From CALRWV02 sp943371965 (GTDB lineage: Bacteria > Bacteroidota > JABWAT01): a DNA stretch of 64,000 bases. Every line of letters starts with the position of its first letter. Position 1 is the stretch's first letter. Below are positions 52,801 through 60,775 of this stretch, piece after piece. Both the position numbers and the translations under genes were made by a program. The stretch lies in NCBI GenBank assembly GCA_943371965.1, contig CALRWV020000006.1, forward strand, positions 1-64,000. The letters are read 5' to 3'. A model generated the notes under the pieces. That model was not told the origin of the DNA and made no database searches. It saw only the letters and a list, made by a program, of their open reading frames with translations.

Positions 52801-54951
52801 GAAAAGCTCATTTTGGATAGACCGGTTCAGCTGCTTTCAGCAACAGACAGCATCAAGGTTGATATTAGTTCGCTGGTTATAACTGGAGGTCAGATAACAG
52901 TTAAATTTGCAGACGAGTTAAATAGGGATATGCCAAATACTTCACCTTTACTTTTCAATTTTCAAGCCGGAAGTAAACTGTTGACTGTTCCTATTCCTGA
53001 AGATTTGAAATTGAAAAATAATTCAGGAAATATGAAGATTTATCTTTCTGATCAGGATAATGATGCAACAGGAAATGTGTATTTTACTTTTGGAAAAGTT
53101 CTGATAAATGCAGTTTCGCTGTTTCCTTTACCTGTAACTGATGGTCAATATATTAAATTCAAAGTTCAGATTGATAATAAAATTCCTTTAACAGAAGCGA
53201 ATTTGACATACAGGGTTATTGATGAAGTATCATCAGATTTCGAACATGTACTTCAGTCTGGTATATTAAACTTAAAAGATAATTCAGATGGATATTGGAT
53301 AAGTCAGGATTCAATTCCAGGGATGTTCATCAGCAAGAATTACAAAATAAAATATGAAATCAGGTTAACCGACAACAGTTCACTTGTTTATAAAAAAGAA
53401 GGTGAATATTATTTGGATAACTCGCCTGATATCTCTGTTCTCCGCACTGTCAGCGGTATAAATATTGATAGTTATTTTAACAGGACAATCGGGTTTTATG
53501 ATCAGAACGGAGTGAAAATTGGGGCTCAAATTAATAATATTTCGAATACAGATGCAGACAATGTTAAAATCAATTTTATCCAAAATGGAGTTAACGGCAA
53601 CTCTCCGCCTTCGCTTACAAATAATGCAACCATAATAGGCTCTACTTTTGTATCAATTAAAAAGAATTCTTCAGTTTTTGCATACATCCCCATTCCCCAA
53701 AATTTCATACAGGGGAATACCTATCAAATAGCAGTTCAGGCTGTTCTGGACACAACAAACGGAAAAAGAGAACAAACGACTATGAATAATTTATCCTGGC
53801 TGTTACCGGTAACATTTTCTTTGTTTCTGGTGCCTAATACTGCTGAAAGTACAGTAATAGACCATACCTTTTTCAAGGCAACTTTTGCTTCATCATTTAA
53901 TTCAGATGCAACTTTGAAAATTGTCCCTGTCAGTTATTTGATAAACGGACAGGACTCACTTTTTAAAGTCCAAATCAAAAATACCGGAAACGATGCTATT
54001 TCAATCAATCCTTTTTTTGCAAAAAGCGGTTTAAATTTCACCAGTAACTTTTTACTTTCAGTTAAACTCGACAATAATGTTATTCCTTCTGTAATTGAAA
54101 ACAGTTCATTGTTCAGATTTGAACAAAAAAGTCAGAAGTGGGCAATGGTACCCAATTCAGTTTTCAGTGTAGCTGATAAAACTGTAACTGCACCAATAAA
54201 TAAATTTGGACTATACAAAGTGTTTGAAAACCGGGACAGCACATCCCCGCATGTAACTGTCAGTGTAGACGGAAGAAATTTAACGGATAACAACCTGGTC
54301 AACAAAAAAGCCAATTTTTCTTTAATTGTCCAAGATGAAAACGGTTTGGTTCCTACAAAGGATTATCTGAAAATCAAACTTGATGGAACAGAGTTGAATC
54401 AGTCAACCTTAAATATACCTGATACATTGCCTGACGGTAATCAGATGGTGGTTACTTTTTCAAAAGAACTTTCTGTTGGCCAGCATACACTTTCATATGC
54501 ATTCAATGGAGCGAGTTATTACAGCGACCTTGAAAGCAACGGTATTGAGAAAACCTTTGTTGTTTCTGATAAACAAAGTGTGGAGTTCTATGGCGGGTTT
54601 CCAAATCCATTTCAGGATGAAACTATTTTTTCCTTTAAAATTTCAGCTTTGGATGTTAACAGGGTCAGACTTAAAATCTTTACTGTTTCTGGTCAATTGA
54701 TAAATACTTTTGATTCTGATAAACCTTCACAAAATTTATCATTTATTCCAAATACCGGTTATCCCAATTTTACTTTTTTGGGGAATGGGAATAACTCTGC
54801 AGGACCAGGTGAAAATGCTATTTTCTGGAATGGCACAGATTCAGATGGAAATGATGTAGCATATGGAGTTTACTACATCAAACTGATGGTTGATATTTCC
54901 GGTGAAAAAACAATTGAGAAAATTTTTAAATCAGTAAGAGCCGCAAAATGA
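49810..54951 (+). CDS. porU: Type IX secretion system sortase PorU (C25 family)
   Basis: A 1713-residue protein with signal peptide (MRSASLLLIQLLFSSILFS). The C25 gingipain-type catalytic domain lies at ~620-1000: YVLIIGDATNYFFNTDL, VNFFGHGGGGVWDD with His855, FVTSMTCFTGNFTGSSDN with Cys889, and YQYNLIGDPSVIL. PorU cleaves the C-terminal signal of T9SS cargo and links it to a surface anchor. Beta-rich Ig-like segments (~1000-1620) follow, then a C-terminal sorting domain (FPNPFQDETIFSFKISALD ... EKIFKSVRAAK). P. gingivalis PorU is ~1150 residues, so this one is enlarged. Its stop overlaps the next start. Confidence 0.88.
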   Translation: MRSASLLLIQLLFSSILFSQTIEIRNTGSFQKLAFAIDKEINSVAKLKESPHYFSDNQFGVPAFSFLFEGKILEINLIVSQSSELTINQSKIVPEDQMLDGNKTDSVKKLKEENPDTNFPMYTLNYLGNVNGRELSGIIIRPWKNENGILKLQSNIELKINVQSTVKSVENESLLFKKINAKKNLSFSKTTAGGFEKSHSKSYRLIFKKTGVAKVGYSDILNFDGSSDIGDADSRTIRIYNKGKEIPVLMFDGGDNKFGNGDFVEFFCDAALYKNSNPYRDLYTDPFTTENVYFIVYDNELNSINKSTRMTEYSGENAERILINDPRNFLNKSFKSKLHFEENRLTSYLGQVDTSLSYDTRDHQFWTAIGLNERKSFPIVIPGVNAQSFIQPEIKLALHGLSYVERSQFEYEHNINVTLGNKALSNIVSGKSSWNGQSLNIISYTMTNLFLYQAVGTGKTSLDIVNSDHFPNDALARNFALNWIEITYPRLYNAYENYLEFTPPPPEDLKIDTSIVQFTLDEFTNPNIQIYKKGIGKIVNFSVESHISNYTKGKTVFQAIFQDFIVNQNTTEYVALTESDKISPVRVEKVYNSVLLDETKSLLQRKLSLKNPERDESFIIISAAEFWSPQIAQSSFSPIRDYAAYRELVLSDRALENTELQNRENQTLVTSVKDVYDEFNYGIKSPYAIRNFLDYAYHNWKKPPIYVLIIGDATNYFFNTDLVPTMMMQTVNLGSAPSDAWYGMVEGNDIIPDIHIGRIPASKIDQVSNYLTKLKKYENDNDFSGWRNNSLFISGSDVSFLEDNNKIRKIMDKDYFTLNIRVDELGSSDPFFGNSASLTDYWNNSGLLTVNFFGHGGGGVWDDQGLFANKDIDALNKNSKLPFVTSMTCFTGNFTGSSDNLAEHLITSPDKGAIGVLASSGVGWRLNDQFMADFLYQTIYNPEYKGLKSVGELVDIGKLLYRTRYNDYWTSPSRVPTSMIYQYNLIGDPSVILKYPKEKLILDRPVQLLSATDSIKVDISSLVITGGQITVKFADELNRDMPNTSPLLFNFQAGSKLLTVPIPEDLKLKNNSGNMKIYLSDQDNDATGNVYFTFGKVLINAVSLFPLPVTDGQYIKFKVQIDNKIPLTEANLTYRVIDEVSSDFEHVLQSGILNLKDNSDGYWISQDSIPGMFISKNYKIKYEIRLTDNSSLVYKKEGEYYLDNSPDISVLRTVSGINIDSYFNRTIGFYDQNGVKIGAQINNISNTDADNVKINFIQNGVNGNSPPSLTNNATIIGSTFVSIKKNSSVFAYIPIPQNFIQGNTYQIAVQAVLDTTNGKREQTTMNNLSWLLPVTFSLFLVPNTAESTVIDHTFFKATFASSFNSDATLKIVPVSYLINGQDSLFKVQIKNTGNDAISINPFFAKSGLNFTSNFLLSVKLDNNVIPSVIENSSLFRFEQKSQKWAMVPNSVFSVADKTVTAPINKFGLYKVFENRDSTSPHVTVSVDGRNLTDNNLVNKKANFSLIVQDENGLVPTKDYLKIKLDGTELNQSTLNIPDTLPDGNQMVVTFSKELSVGQHTLSYAFNGASYYSDLESNGIEKTFVVSDKQSVEFYGGFPNPFQDETIFSFKISALDVNRVRLKIFTVSGQLINTFDSDKPSQNLSFIPNTGYPNFTFLGNGNNSAGPGENAIFWNGTDSDGNDVAYGVYYIKLMVDISGEKTIEKIFKSVRAAK

Positions 54952-55973
54952 AAAAAATTCTCAATACAATTATTGCTTCTTTCATTCCTGTTTTTGTATT
55001 CGCACAAAATCAAGATGCCATGTATTCCGGCGCTTTTCTTGAAATTCCACTGGGTGTAAGGGCCGCTGGAATGGGAACGGCATTTACTTCCATTGCTTCT
55101 GATGGATCAGCATTTTTCTGGAATCCTGCTGGAAGTTCGTTAACAAAAGGAATTTTAATTTCTTCACAGTACTCAAGCCAGTTTGGAACCATTTCAGATC
55201 CATTGAGTTCATACTTTTTTACAGGGTATTCGCAGAATATTGAAGACCTAGGTGCATTCTCTTTTAATTGGATTCGTCTCTCAATAGATAATATCAGCAA
55301 CTTTGAAAAATTAACTTCTCCTGATAAGGCCGCTGAATTTGCAAAAAACGGAAGTCTTTTCAATAACTCTCAAGATGCATTTTATCTGAACTTCTCAAAA
55401 CAGTTTAATCCTGTTTTCAATTTTGGATGGCAATTTTTCAAAATTCCATTTAAAATTCCAGTTGGTATCAATCTGAAATATATCCGTAATTCTTTTGGTG
55501 GCAATGTTAACCAGACTGGATCCGGATTTGGAGTAGATGCCGGTGTTATGGTCATAACTGATATGAATGATTATTTTTCCATAAAAGATTGGGGAATTGT
55601 ATCATTTGGTTTCAACTTAAAGGATATAACTAATACAATTATTACTTGGAGCAAAGACAATAAACAGTTCTCAATCCCCCGCTCTTATTCTTGGGGATTA
55701 TCTTATTCACAACCGCTTAAATCATTGAATACAGAAGTGCTGGTTTCTTATCAAAGTGTTAACCGGTATATTCATGAAGATGATTTGGGTATGGAAATGA
55801 CCTATGATAAAAAATATGCTTTCAGAATCGGTTCATATAATTCTTTATTGACACTTGGTGCAGGTTTGATTTTATATGAGGGTATTAATATTGATTATTC
55901 TTTTCAAATTCATGAACTTGGCAACCCGCACCGAATCGGATTAAGTGTAAACCTGGATACAATCAAATGGTAA
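54948..55973 (+). CDS. PorV/PorQ-family outer membrane protein
   Basis: A 341-residue barrel protein coupled to porU (ATGA overlap). The signal peptide MKKILNTIIASFIPVFVFA is followed by the family N-terminus FLEIPLGVRAAGMGTAFTSI and the NPAG-type motif FFWNPAGSS. The C-terminal strands (INIDYSFQIHELGNPHRIGL) fit. It is likely the PorV-type partner of this PorU. The partial gene at the left edge of the window is another family member, so at least two PorV-like proteins exist. Confidence 0.85.
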   Translation: MKKILNTIIASFIPVFVFAQNQDAMYSGAFLEIPLGVRAAGMGTAFTSIASDGSAFFWNPAGSSLTKGILISSQYSSQFGTISDPLSSYFFTGYSQNIEDLGAFSFNWIRLSIDNISNFEKLTSPDKAAEFAKNGSLFNNSQDAFYLNFSKQFNPVFNFGWQFFKIPFKIPVGINLKYIRNSFGGNVNQTGSGFGVDAGVMVITDMNDYFSIKDWGIVSFGFNLKDITNTIITWSKDNKQFSIPRSYSWGLSYSQPLKSLNTEVLVSYQSVNRYIHEDDLGMEMTYDKKYAFRIGSYNSLLTLGAGLILYEGINIDYSFQIHELGNPHRIGLSVNLDTIKW

Positions 55974-56773
55974 AAAAATTATTATTTCTGATCTTTCTGG
56001 GTTCATCTGCTTTCTACTGCACCCCAACAGAAAGCGATGGTGTGCCGCCCAATGCTCCAGTTTTGATAGATTCAACATTATTTTTTTCTCTCAATGAAAC
56101 AGGAAGTGGCATAAGACCAGACCCTAATTCAACAGGAATAATTATTGATTGGAGTCAAAGTCCGGAAAACAAAGTTACTGATTATGAACTTTACAGAACT
56201 TATCTTTCTTCGGGTGGCGAACCTTATGGGTTTAAATTGATTACAAAATTTTCCAATCAGGGTATTTTATCGTTTGTTGATACAGTTAATGTAAGTATTG
56301 ATACAATGTATTTTTATAAAATGAAGGCATACAATTCTGATTTGCCGTCTGAATTTTCCAATATTGTCAGCTATCAGTTGCTTGAGAAACCAATTATCAA
56401 CAGCCCCAATATTGAGATTGTTGATACTGCAAAATTGAAATTTACATGGACAATTTTGGGAACAAGCAGTAATTTTGTCATTAGAGTAAGGGAGGCCAAG
56501 ACTCATAAGTATGTATGGGCACTTTTAACTCAACCTGCATCCTTTGAATCAGTACAAAGTATTATTTATGGTATAAAATATACTGTGGATGGATCTCCAA
56601 AACAGGCAAAAGAATTTTATCTGCCTGAAAAGTTGAGTACAGCAAACAATAAAAATGAATATGAATGGAAAATAAGTTTAACTTCTTCTTTCACTGTAAA
56701 TGCATCAGGAATTGTGAATTTTAAAAACGGAAAAGGGTCATCTTCAGCATGGACAACATTCAAAACAAAGTAA
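55967..56773 (+). CDS. Putative lipoprotein with fibronectin type III-like domains
   Basis: A 268-residue protein overlapping the porV-like gene by 7 bp. The N-terminus MVKKLLFLIFLGSSAFYC resembles a lipoprotein signal, but Tyr before Cys is unusual for a lipobox. Residues ~30-120 have an Fn3-like pattern (IIIDWSQSPENKVTDYELYR, MYFYKMKAYNSDLPSEFSN), and a second beta-rich unit follows (KLKFTWTILGTSSNFVIRVR). Fn3-type units bind proteins or sugars. It is probably a surface or periplasmic accessory of the porU locus. Function unknown. Confidence 0.6.
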   Translation: MVKKLLFLIFLGSSAFYCTPTESDGVPPNAPVLIDSTLFFSLNETGSGIRPDPNSTGIIIDWSQSPENKVTDYELYRTYLSSGGEPYGFKLITKFSNQGILSFVDTVNVSIDTMYFYKMKAYNSDLPSEFSNIVSYQLLEKPIINSPNIEIVDTAKLKFTWTILGTSSNFVIRVREAKTHKYVWALLTQPASFESVQSIIYGIKYTVDGSPKQAKEFYLPEKLSTANNKNEYEWKISLTSSFTVNASGIVNFKNGKGSSSAWTTFKTK

Positions 56774-57309
56774 ACAAGAGATTTTTTTTTATTCTATCAA
56801 TTTTTTTGTTTATATTTCGGTCAGGTATTTCACAAACGTTTGATAATAGTGCAAGTGCCATTAATGTTCAGCAGCAAATTCTCCAACAGGCGTTTTCTGC
56901 AACAAGTACTTACATCTACGGATCAGGTGATCAAATTAAGATGGAAGTTAACCTGTGGGGACAGGTACCTAAACCGGGAATCTATACCGTTCCTTATACA
57001 ACTGACCTGATTACCATTATTTCTATGGCTGGTGGTCCTTCAGCAAATGCAAGATTAGATGATATCAGGATTATCAGTATTGTAAAAACAGACAGTCTTT
57101 CTACGCCTGAAACCAGAATTCAAAGAGTGAATGTTGAAGAATTCCTTGAATATGGCGATAGAAGCAAAATGCCAACATTAAAACCTGGCGATACTATTTT
57201 TATTGCTGGTACTCAATGGTTGGCTATTAAAGATATTTTGGGTTTTATTAGGGATGTAGCATTGGTAGTCAATACAATCTTCCTTCTTATTCAACTCAGT
57301 AAAAAATAA
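56749..57309 (+). CDS. SLBB-domain envelope protein
   Basis: A 186-residue protein whose start lies 25 bp inside the preceding gene. It has a signal peptide or membrane anchor (FFFILSIFLFIFRSGIS). The SLBB unit is clear: VNLWGQVPKPGIYTVPYTTD followed by LITIISMAGGPSANARLDDI and LKPGDTIFIAG. One C-terminal hydrophobic helix follows (VALVVNTIFLLIQLS). It resembles Wza-type polysaccharide export proteins, but the N-terminal Poly_export region is reduced to a few residues (YIYGSGDQIKMEV), so it is too short to be a complete export channel. Confidence 0.75.
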   Translation: MDNIQNKVNKRFFFILSIFLFIFRSGISQTFDNSASAINVQQQILQQAFSATSTYIYGSGDQIKMEVNLWGQVPKPGIYTVPYTTDLITIISMAGGPSANARLDDIRIISIVKTDSLSTPETRIQRVNVEEFLEYGDRSKMPTLKPGDTIFIAGTQWLAIKDILGFIRDVALVVNTIFLLIQLSKK

Positions 57310-57314
57310 ATTTG
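57307..57314 (+). promoter_or_regulatory. Possible -7 box before the barrel/coiled-coil gene
   Basis: TAAATTTG fits TANNTTTG, 32 bp before the ATG at 57347, in a short gap that follows the SLBB stop. No TTG lies 20 bp upstream (TTC instead). Support is weak. Confidence 0.28.
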
Positions 57315-57346
57315 AAATAATAAATAATACATTCTCGGAGAAAATA

Positions 57347-58507
57347 ATGAAAAATGCTACAAAACTGATCTTATCAATGAGTTTCATTGTTTTGTTCAAT
57401 TACACAGGTTTTGGTCAAGTCTTTACTTCCGGAAGCAGAATAATTCATGTGCAGGAAGCATATATGCCAAAAAGTGGAACAATGACAGTTTATAACAATA
57501 TGTCTGCGTATGGTGGTTCAGATGTTGGAGGTGGGTCTGTTTGGGATGTTCGCAATTCGTTATATATTGATTATTCAATTTCACCGAACTATTTGGTCTC
57601 TGCTCACTTTACACTTTACCAAGATTTGAACAACAACGGTGGAGAAAAGGAATCAAATTCACCGGTAAACGATTTGAGTCTTACCTTAAAGGCTGGTTCG
57701 TTGGGTTTTGCTTCGGATTATTGGTATATGGCAGCACTGTTAAATGTTAACGTTCCTCTCGGTGAGTCATGGACTCAAAATATACCTTTTGAACCATATC
57801 GAGGACTTGGTCCGAATTTAACTTTAATGACCTCTATAAGTTACTATGCAGATAACCTTTTTCCAGAGGAGTCATTCGGCTTTCACACCAATTTTGGGTT
57901 TACTACTTATTTTGATAAGGGAAAAAGTAGCAACAATAAGGAACCTTTTTCAACTACACAATCAGCATTGGATTTGAAGTACGGAATTGGAGCAAAATAC
58001 CCAATGTCATTTATTGATTTGTATGGTGAATTCTGGGGAAGTGCATTTGTAAGCGAACCTGATGAACATATTTTTGCAAGGGAATCATATGGTTATGCAA
58101 CTCTTGGCATTTCTGCCAAACCATTGGACTTTATGAAATTTGATTTATCTGGTGACTTTTTAACTTTTGGTTCAAATGAAACAACAATTCCAGCCACCGA
58201 TCCAAACAACCCGGTTACTCCAATTCCAGATGTCAATTATGCTCCATGGAAAGTAAATGTTGGGTTGAAATTCAACATTCTGCCTTTAAAAACTTCTTAC
58301 ACCATTGATCCCACAAGAAGATATAATATTTCTGAACAGGAAACTCAGGAAATCAGAAATAGAATCAGGATCATCGAAGAAGATGAACAGGTGACGAAAG
58401 ATAAAGTAGAAATTCTTAAGACCAAACGTAAAGATGTTGAATCCAACCTGAAACAACTTAAAGATCTTTTGAAAAATCTTGATGAAGCTCCTGCTTCAGG
58501 AAACTGA
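57347..58507 (+). CDS. Outer-membrane barrel-like protein with C-terminal coiled coil
   Basis: A 386-residue protein with signal peptide (MKNATKLILSMSFIVLFNYTGFG) and a good ribosome site (CTCGGAGAAAAT). Residues ~25-320 have alternating aromatic strands typical of a barrel (NSLYIDYSISPNYLVSAHFT, LDLKYGIGAKYPMSFIDLYG). The last ~60 residues are charged and heptad-like (EIRNRIRIIEEDEQVTKDKV, ILKTKRKDVESNLKQLKDLL), predicted coiled coil. A barrel with a C-terminal coil could face the periplasm and contact partners such as the SLBB protein. Function unknown. Confidence 0.6.
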   Translation: MKNATKLILSMSFIVLFNYTGFGQVFTSGSRIIHVQEAYMPKSGTMTVYNNMSAYGGSDVGGGSVWDVRNSLYIDYSISPNYLVSAHFTLYQDLNNNGGEKESNSPVNDLSLTLKAGSLGFASDYWYMAALLNVNVPLGESWTQNIPFEPYRGLGPNLTLMTSISYYADNLFPEESFGFHTNFGFTTYFDKGKSSNNKEPFSTTQSALDLKYGIGAKYPMSFIDLYGEFWGSAFVSEPDEHIFARESYGYATLGISAKPLDFMKFDLSGDFLTFGSNETTIPATDPNNPVTPIPDVNYAPWKVNVGLKFNILPLKTSYTIDPTRRYNISEQETQEIRNRIRIIEEDEQVTKDKVEILKTKRKDVESNLKQLKDLLKNLDEAPASGN

Positions 58508-58525
58508 TTTTTTACCTTCTTTAAA

Positions 58526-58555
58526 CAGCCGGTAAAATCCCGGCTGAATTTTATT
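58526..58555 (+). terminator. Terminator-like hairpin after the barrel gene
   Basis: CAGCCGG (58526-58532) pairs with CCGGCTG (58540-58546), loop TAAAATC, followed by AATTTTATT. The T-tract is interrupted, so termination may be partial. Confidence 0.6.
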
Positions 58556-58580
58556 AATCCGACTCAACCAAGCCGAGTTC

Positions 58581-58955
58581 ATGAACCAATCAAACAACCT
58601 CGTTTTAGTTGTAGATGATGAAGAAATTATTCGGGAAGTTACAAAGGAACTTCTCGAAAATTTAAATTGCACCGTAATTCTGGCAAGTAATGGTGATGAT
58701 GCCATTGAAATTTATAAAACACATTCTTCAGAAATCAAACTTGTTATTCTTGATCTTGTAATGCCCGGGATTGATGGGGCAACAACATTTACAGAACTTA
58801 AAAAAATAAATTCGGATGTTAAAGTATTGATATGTTCTTCTTATGTAAGTGCAAATACCCTTAATTCTCTGATGCAGAATGGCGTCCAGGGAGTACTTCA
58901 CAAACCTTTCACCTATCTTGATCTCGCCACATCCTTAAATAACCTGATTGACTAA
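58581..58955 (+). CDS. Stand-alone CheY-like receiver protein
   Basis: A 124-residue single receiver domain with no output domain. Acidic pocket D12/D13 in VVDDEEIIREV, phosphoacceptor D58 in VILDLVMPGIDG, the Ser/Thr position in LICSSYV, and lysine in LHKPFTY are all present, so it should accept phosphate. The cognate kinase is not in the window; the LytS kinase has its own regulator. It lies directly before lysA, and the reason is unknown. Confidence 0.88.
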   Translation: MNQSNNLVLVVDDEEIIREVTKELLENLNCTVILASNGDDAIEIYKTHSSEIKLVILDLVMPGIDGATTFTELKKINSDVKVLICSSYVSANTLNSLMQNGVQGVLHKPFTYLDLATSLNNLID

Positions 58956-58956
58956 A

Positions 58957-60213
58957 ATGGCTCTTCCCATTGATTCTCCACATGTATTTATTGGTTCTGA
59001 GCTTACCAATAAAAAAGAGATTTTACAGCACTTGCTTACACCTGCCTTTATTTACAATTTTGATCAATTTTCGAAAAATATTTCAGTTTTTTCTGATATT
59101 TCTGAAAAATTTGGCATCAGGGTCTTTTTTGCAGTTAAATCAAACAACAGCAAAAAACTGATTGAAATTATAAAAGAATCTGGAATTGGTTTTGACGTAA
59201 ATTCAGCAGGTGAATTGAAAAAAGTGATTGATTCCGGAATTGAATCAGATAAAATAATCTTTGCCGGTGTTGGTAAAACTGATTCTGAATTACGGTTTGC
59301 CATTCAATCGAAAATAAGGCTCATTAAAGTAGAATCACTGGATGAAGTGAAAGTAATCTCCGAACTATCTGATGAATTAAATCAATCTGTAAATATCGGG
59401 TTACGCTTAAACCCGAATATTGATGCCAAAACACATCCTTATATATCAACCGGTCTTTTGACATCAAAATTTGGAATAGACAGCCGTGACATTCCTGAAA
59501 TTTTAGATGTTATCAAATCAAATCCAAAAATGAACTTAAAAGGTTTGGATGCTCATATCGGTTCACAAATACAGGACTTATCACTTTATCTCGAAATTTT
59601 TGATTTTCTTTCCGGAAAGGCGGAAGAAATCAATAAATTGAATTTCCAAATCAGTGAGATTGATCTTGGTGGTGGTTTTGGAATTGATTACGATGGATCT
59701 GGCAATTCCACTTTGAATGAAATTCACGCTCTTTTTGAAAAGTTGTCAAAAATCAACAATAAAAGATTTGAAATTTTTATTGAACCAGGTCGTGCTCTTG
59801 TTGCCAATACCTGCATGATTGTCTCAAAGGTTTTATACACAAAAAGAAACGGTGAAAAACAGTTTGCCATCATAGATGCTTCCATGACTGAGAATATCCG
59901 ACCCGCGTTGTATAAATCAAAACATTCTATTGTAAAATTGAACCCTGAAGAATCGGACAAAACAGAAATTGTTGATATTGTTGGACCTGTATGTGAAACA
60001 AGTGACTATTTGGGTCTTGATGTTTCAATTCAACAATTGAAAAGAGGCGATTTCGTAGGTATTTTGGATTCTGGAGCTTATACTTCTGTAATGGCTTCCA
60101 ATTACAATCTTCGTCCGTTTCGTGCAGAATATTTATGGATCGATAGTAAAATGGAACTCATCAGAAAACCTCAGGATTTGGAAGAAATTATTAATGCTGG
60201 AGCGGTGACGTGA
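58957..60213 (+). CDS. lysA: Diaminopimelate decarboxylase
   Basis: A 418-residue PLP enzyme (fold III) starting at ATG 58957; a TTG nine bases earlier is less likely. FFAVKSNNSKKL holds the PLP lysine; GLDAHIGSQIQ, EIDLGGGFGIDY, EPGRALVANTC and VGPVCETSDYLG are family motifs. It makes lysine from meso-diaminopimelate. Its end overlaps the next gene. Confidence 0.95.
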   Translation: MALPIDSPHVFIGSELTNKKEILQHLLTPAFIYNFDQFSKNISVFSDISEKFGIRVFFAVKSNNSKKLIEIIKESGIGFDVNSAGELKKVIDSGIESDKIIFAGVGKTDSELRFAIQSKIRLIKVESLDEVKVISELSDELNQSVNIGLRLNPNIDAKTHPYISTGLLTSKFGIDSRDIPEILDVIKSNPKMNLKGLDAHIGSQIQDLSLYLEIFDFLSGKAEEINKLNFQISEIDLGGGFGIDYDGSGNSTLNEIHALFEKLSKINNKRFEIFIEPGRALVANTCMIVSKVLYTKRNGEKQFAIIDASMTENIRPALYKSKHSIVKLNPEESDKTEIVDIVGPVCETSDYLGLDVSIQQLKRGDFVGILDSGAYTSVMASNYNLRPFRAEYLWIDSKMELIRKPQDLEEIINAGAVT

Positions 60214-60770
60214 AAAAGTATTTTCTGTTTGTTTCGGTTGGAATGATGATATTTTTAAGTGGTTGTCTGACTTTTAAAACAGTAGAATACCAGATTACAG
60301 TCAATAAGGATCTTTCTTCAAAAGGCAAAGTTATTTTTTGGGGAGTGGGTTCTGATGTGGCTGACAATGATCAGCGAAAACTTGATCTTGAAAGTTTGAT
60401 GGAACATGCCTTAAGATCCGAGGAATTTGTAAAAGACCGTGCTGCGGAAGGGAAAAAAATTCTGAGCAGGAAAGTTTACGAAAAAAATGGTTTACTCGTG
60501 GCAGAACTTGAATTTTCAACGAAACATGTTGGTGAAATTGAAGGAATTTATGTCAACGAAAAAAATATCTATGTTGATGTAGACAAAGCCTCGGAACTTG
60601 TTGGTGCAAATGGTGAAATTGTAGAATACGGCGGCGGAAAACAAATCCTCTGGAAAAAAGGTGCGGTTCAGTTGAAATATTCGGTTTCAGTTTATTCTGA
60701 CGAAGATTTCAAGGCATTTTCATTGTTGGACGAGTACAAAAAATATATGAATTCAAAAAGCAAGAAATAA
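60210..60770 (+). CDS. Lipoprotein of unknown function
   Basis: A 186-residue protein starting at GTG, overlapping the lysA stop. It has a lipoprotein signal with lipobox LSGC (MIFLSGCLTFKTVEY). The mature part is mixed alpha/beta and charged, and ends Lys-rich. No family was recognised. It is probably attached to the inner face of the outer membrane. Confidence 0.7.
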   Translation: MKKYFLFVSVGMMIFLSGCLTFKTVEYQITVNKDLSSKGKVIFWGVGSDVADNDQRKLDLESLMEHALRSEEFVKDRAAEGKKILSRKVYEKNGLLVAELEFSTKHVGEIEGIYVNEKNIYVDVDKASELVGANGEIVEYGGGKQILWKKGAVQLKYSVSVYSDEDFKAFSLLDEYKKYMNSKSKK

Positions 60771-60775
60771 GGGTT

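Noticed and set aside
56749..57309. SLBB protein as the Wza-type exporter of the glycan cluster
   Set aside because: It lacks a full Poly_export domain and lies more than 17 kb from the cluster, in the porU operon.
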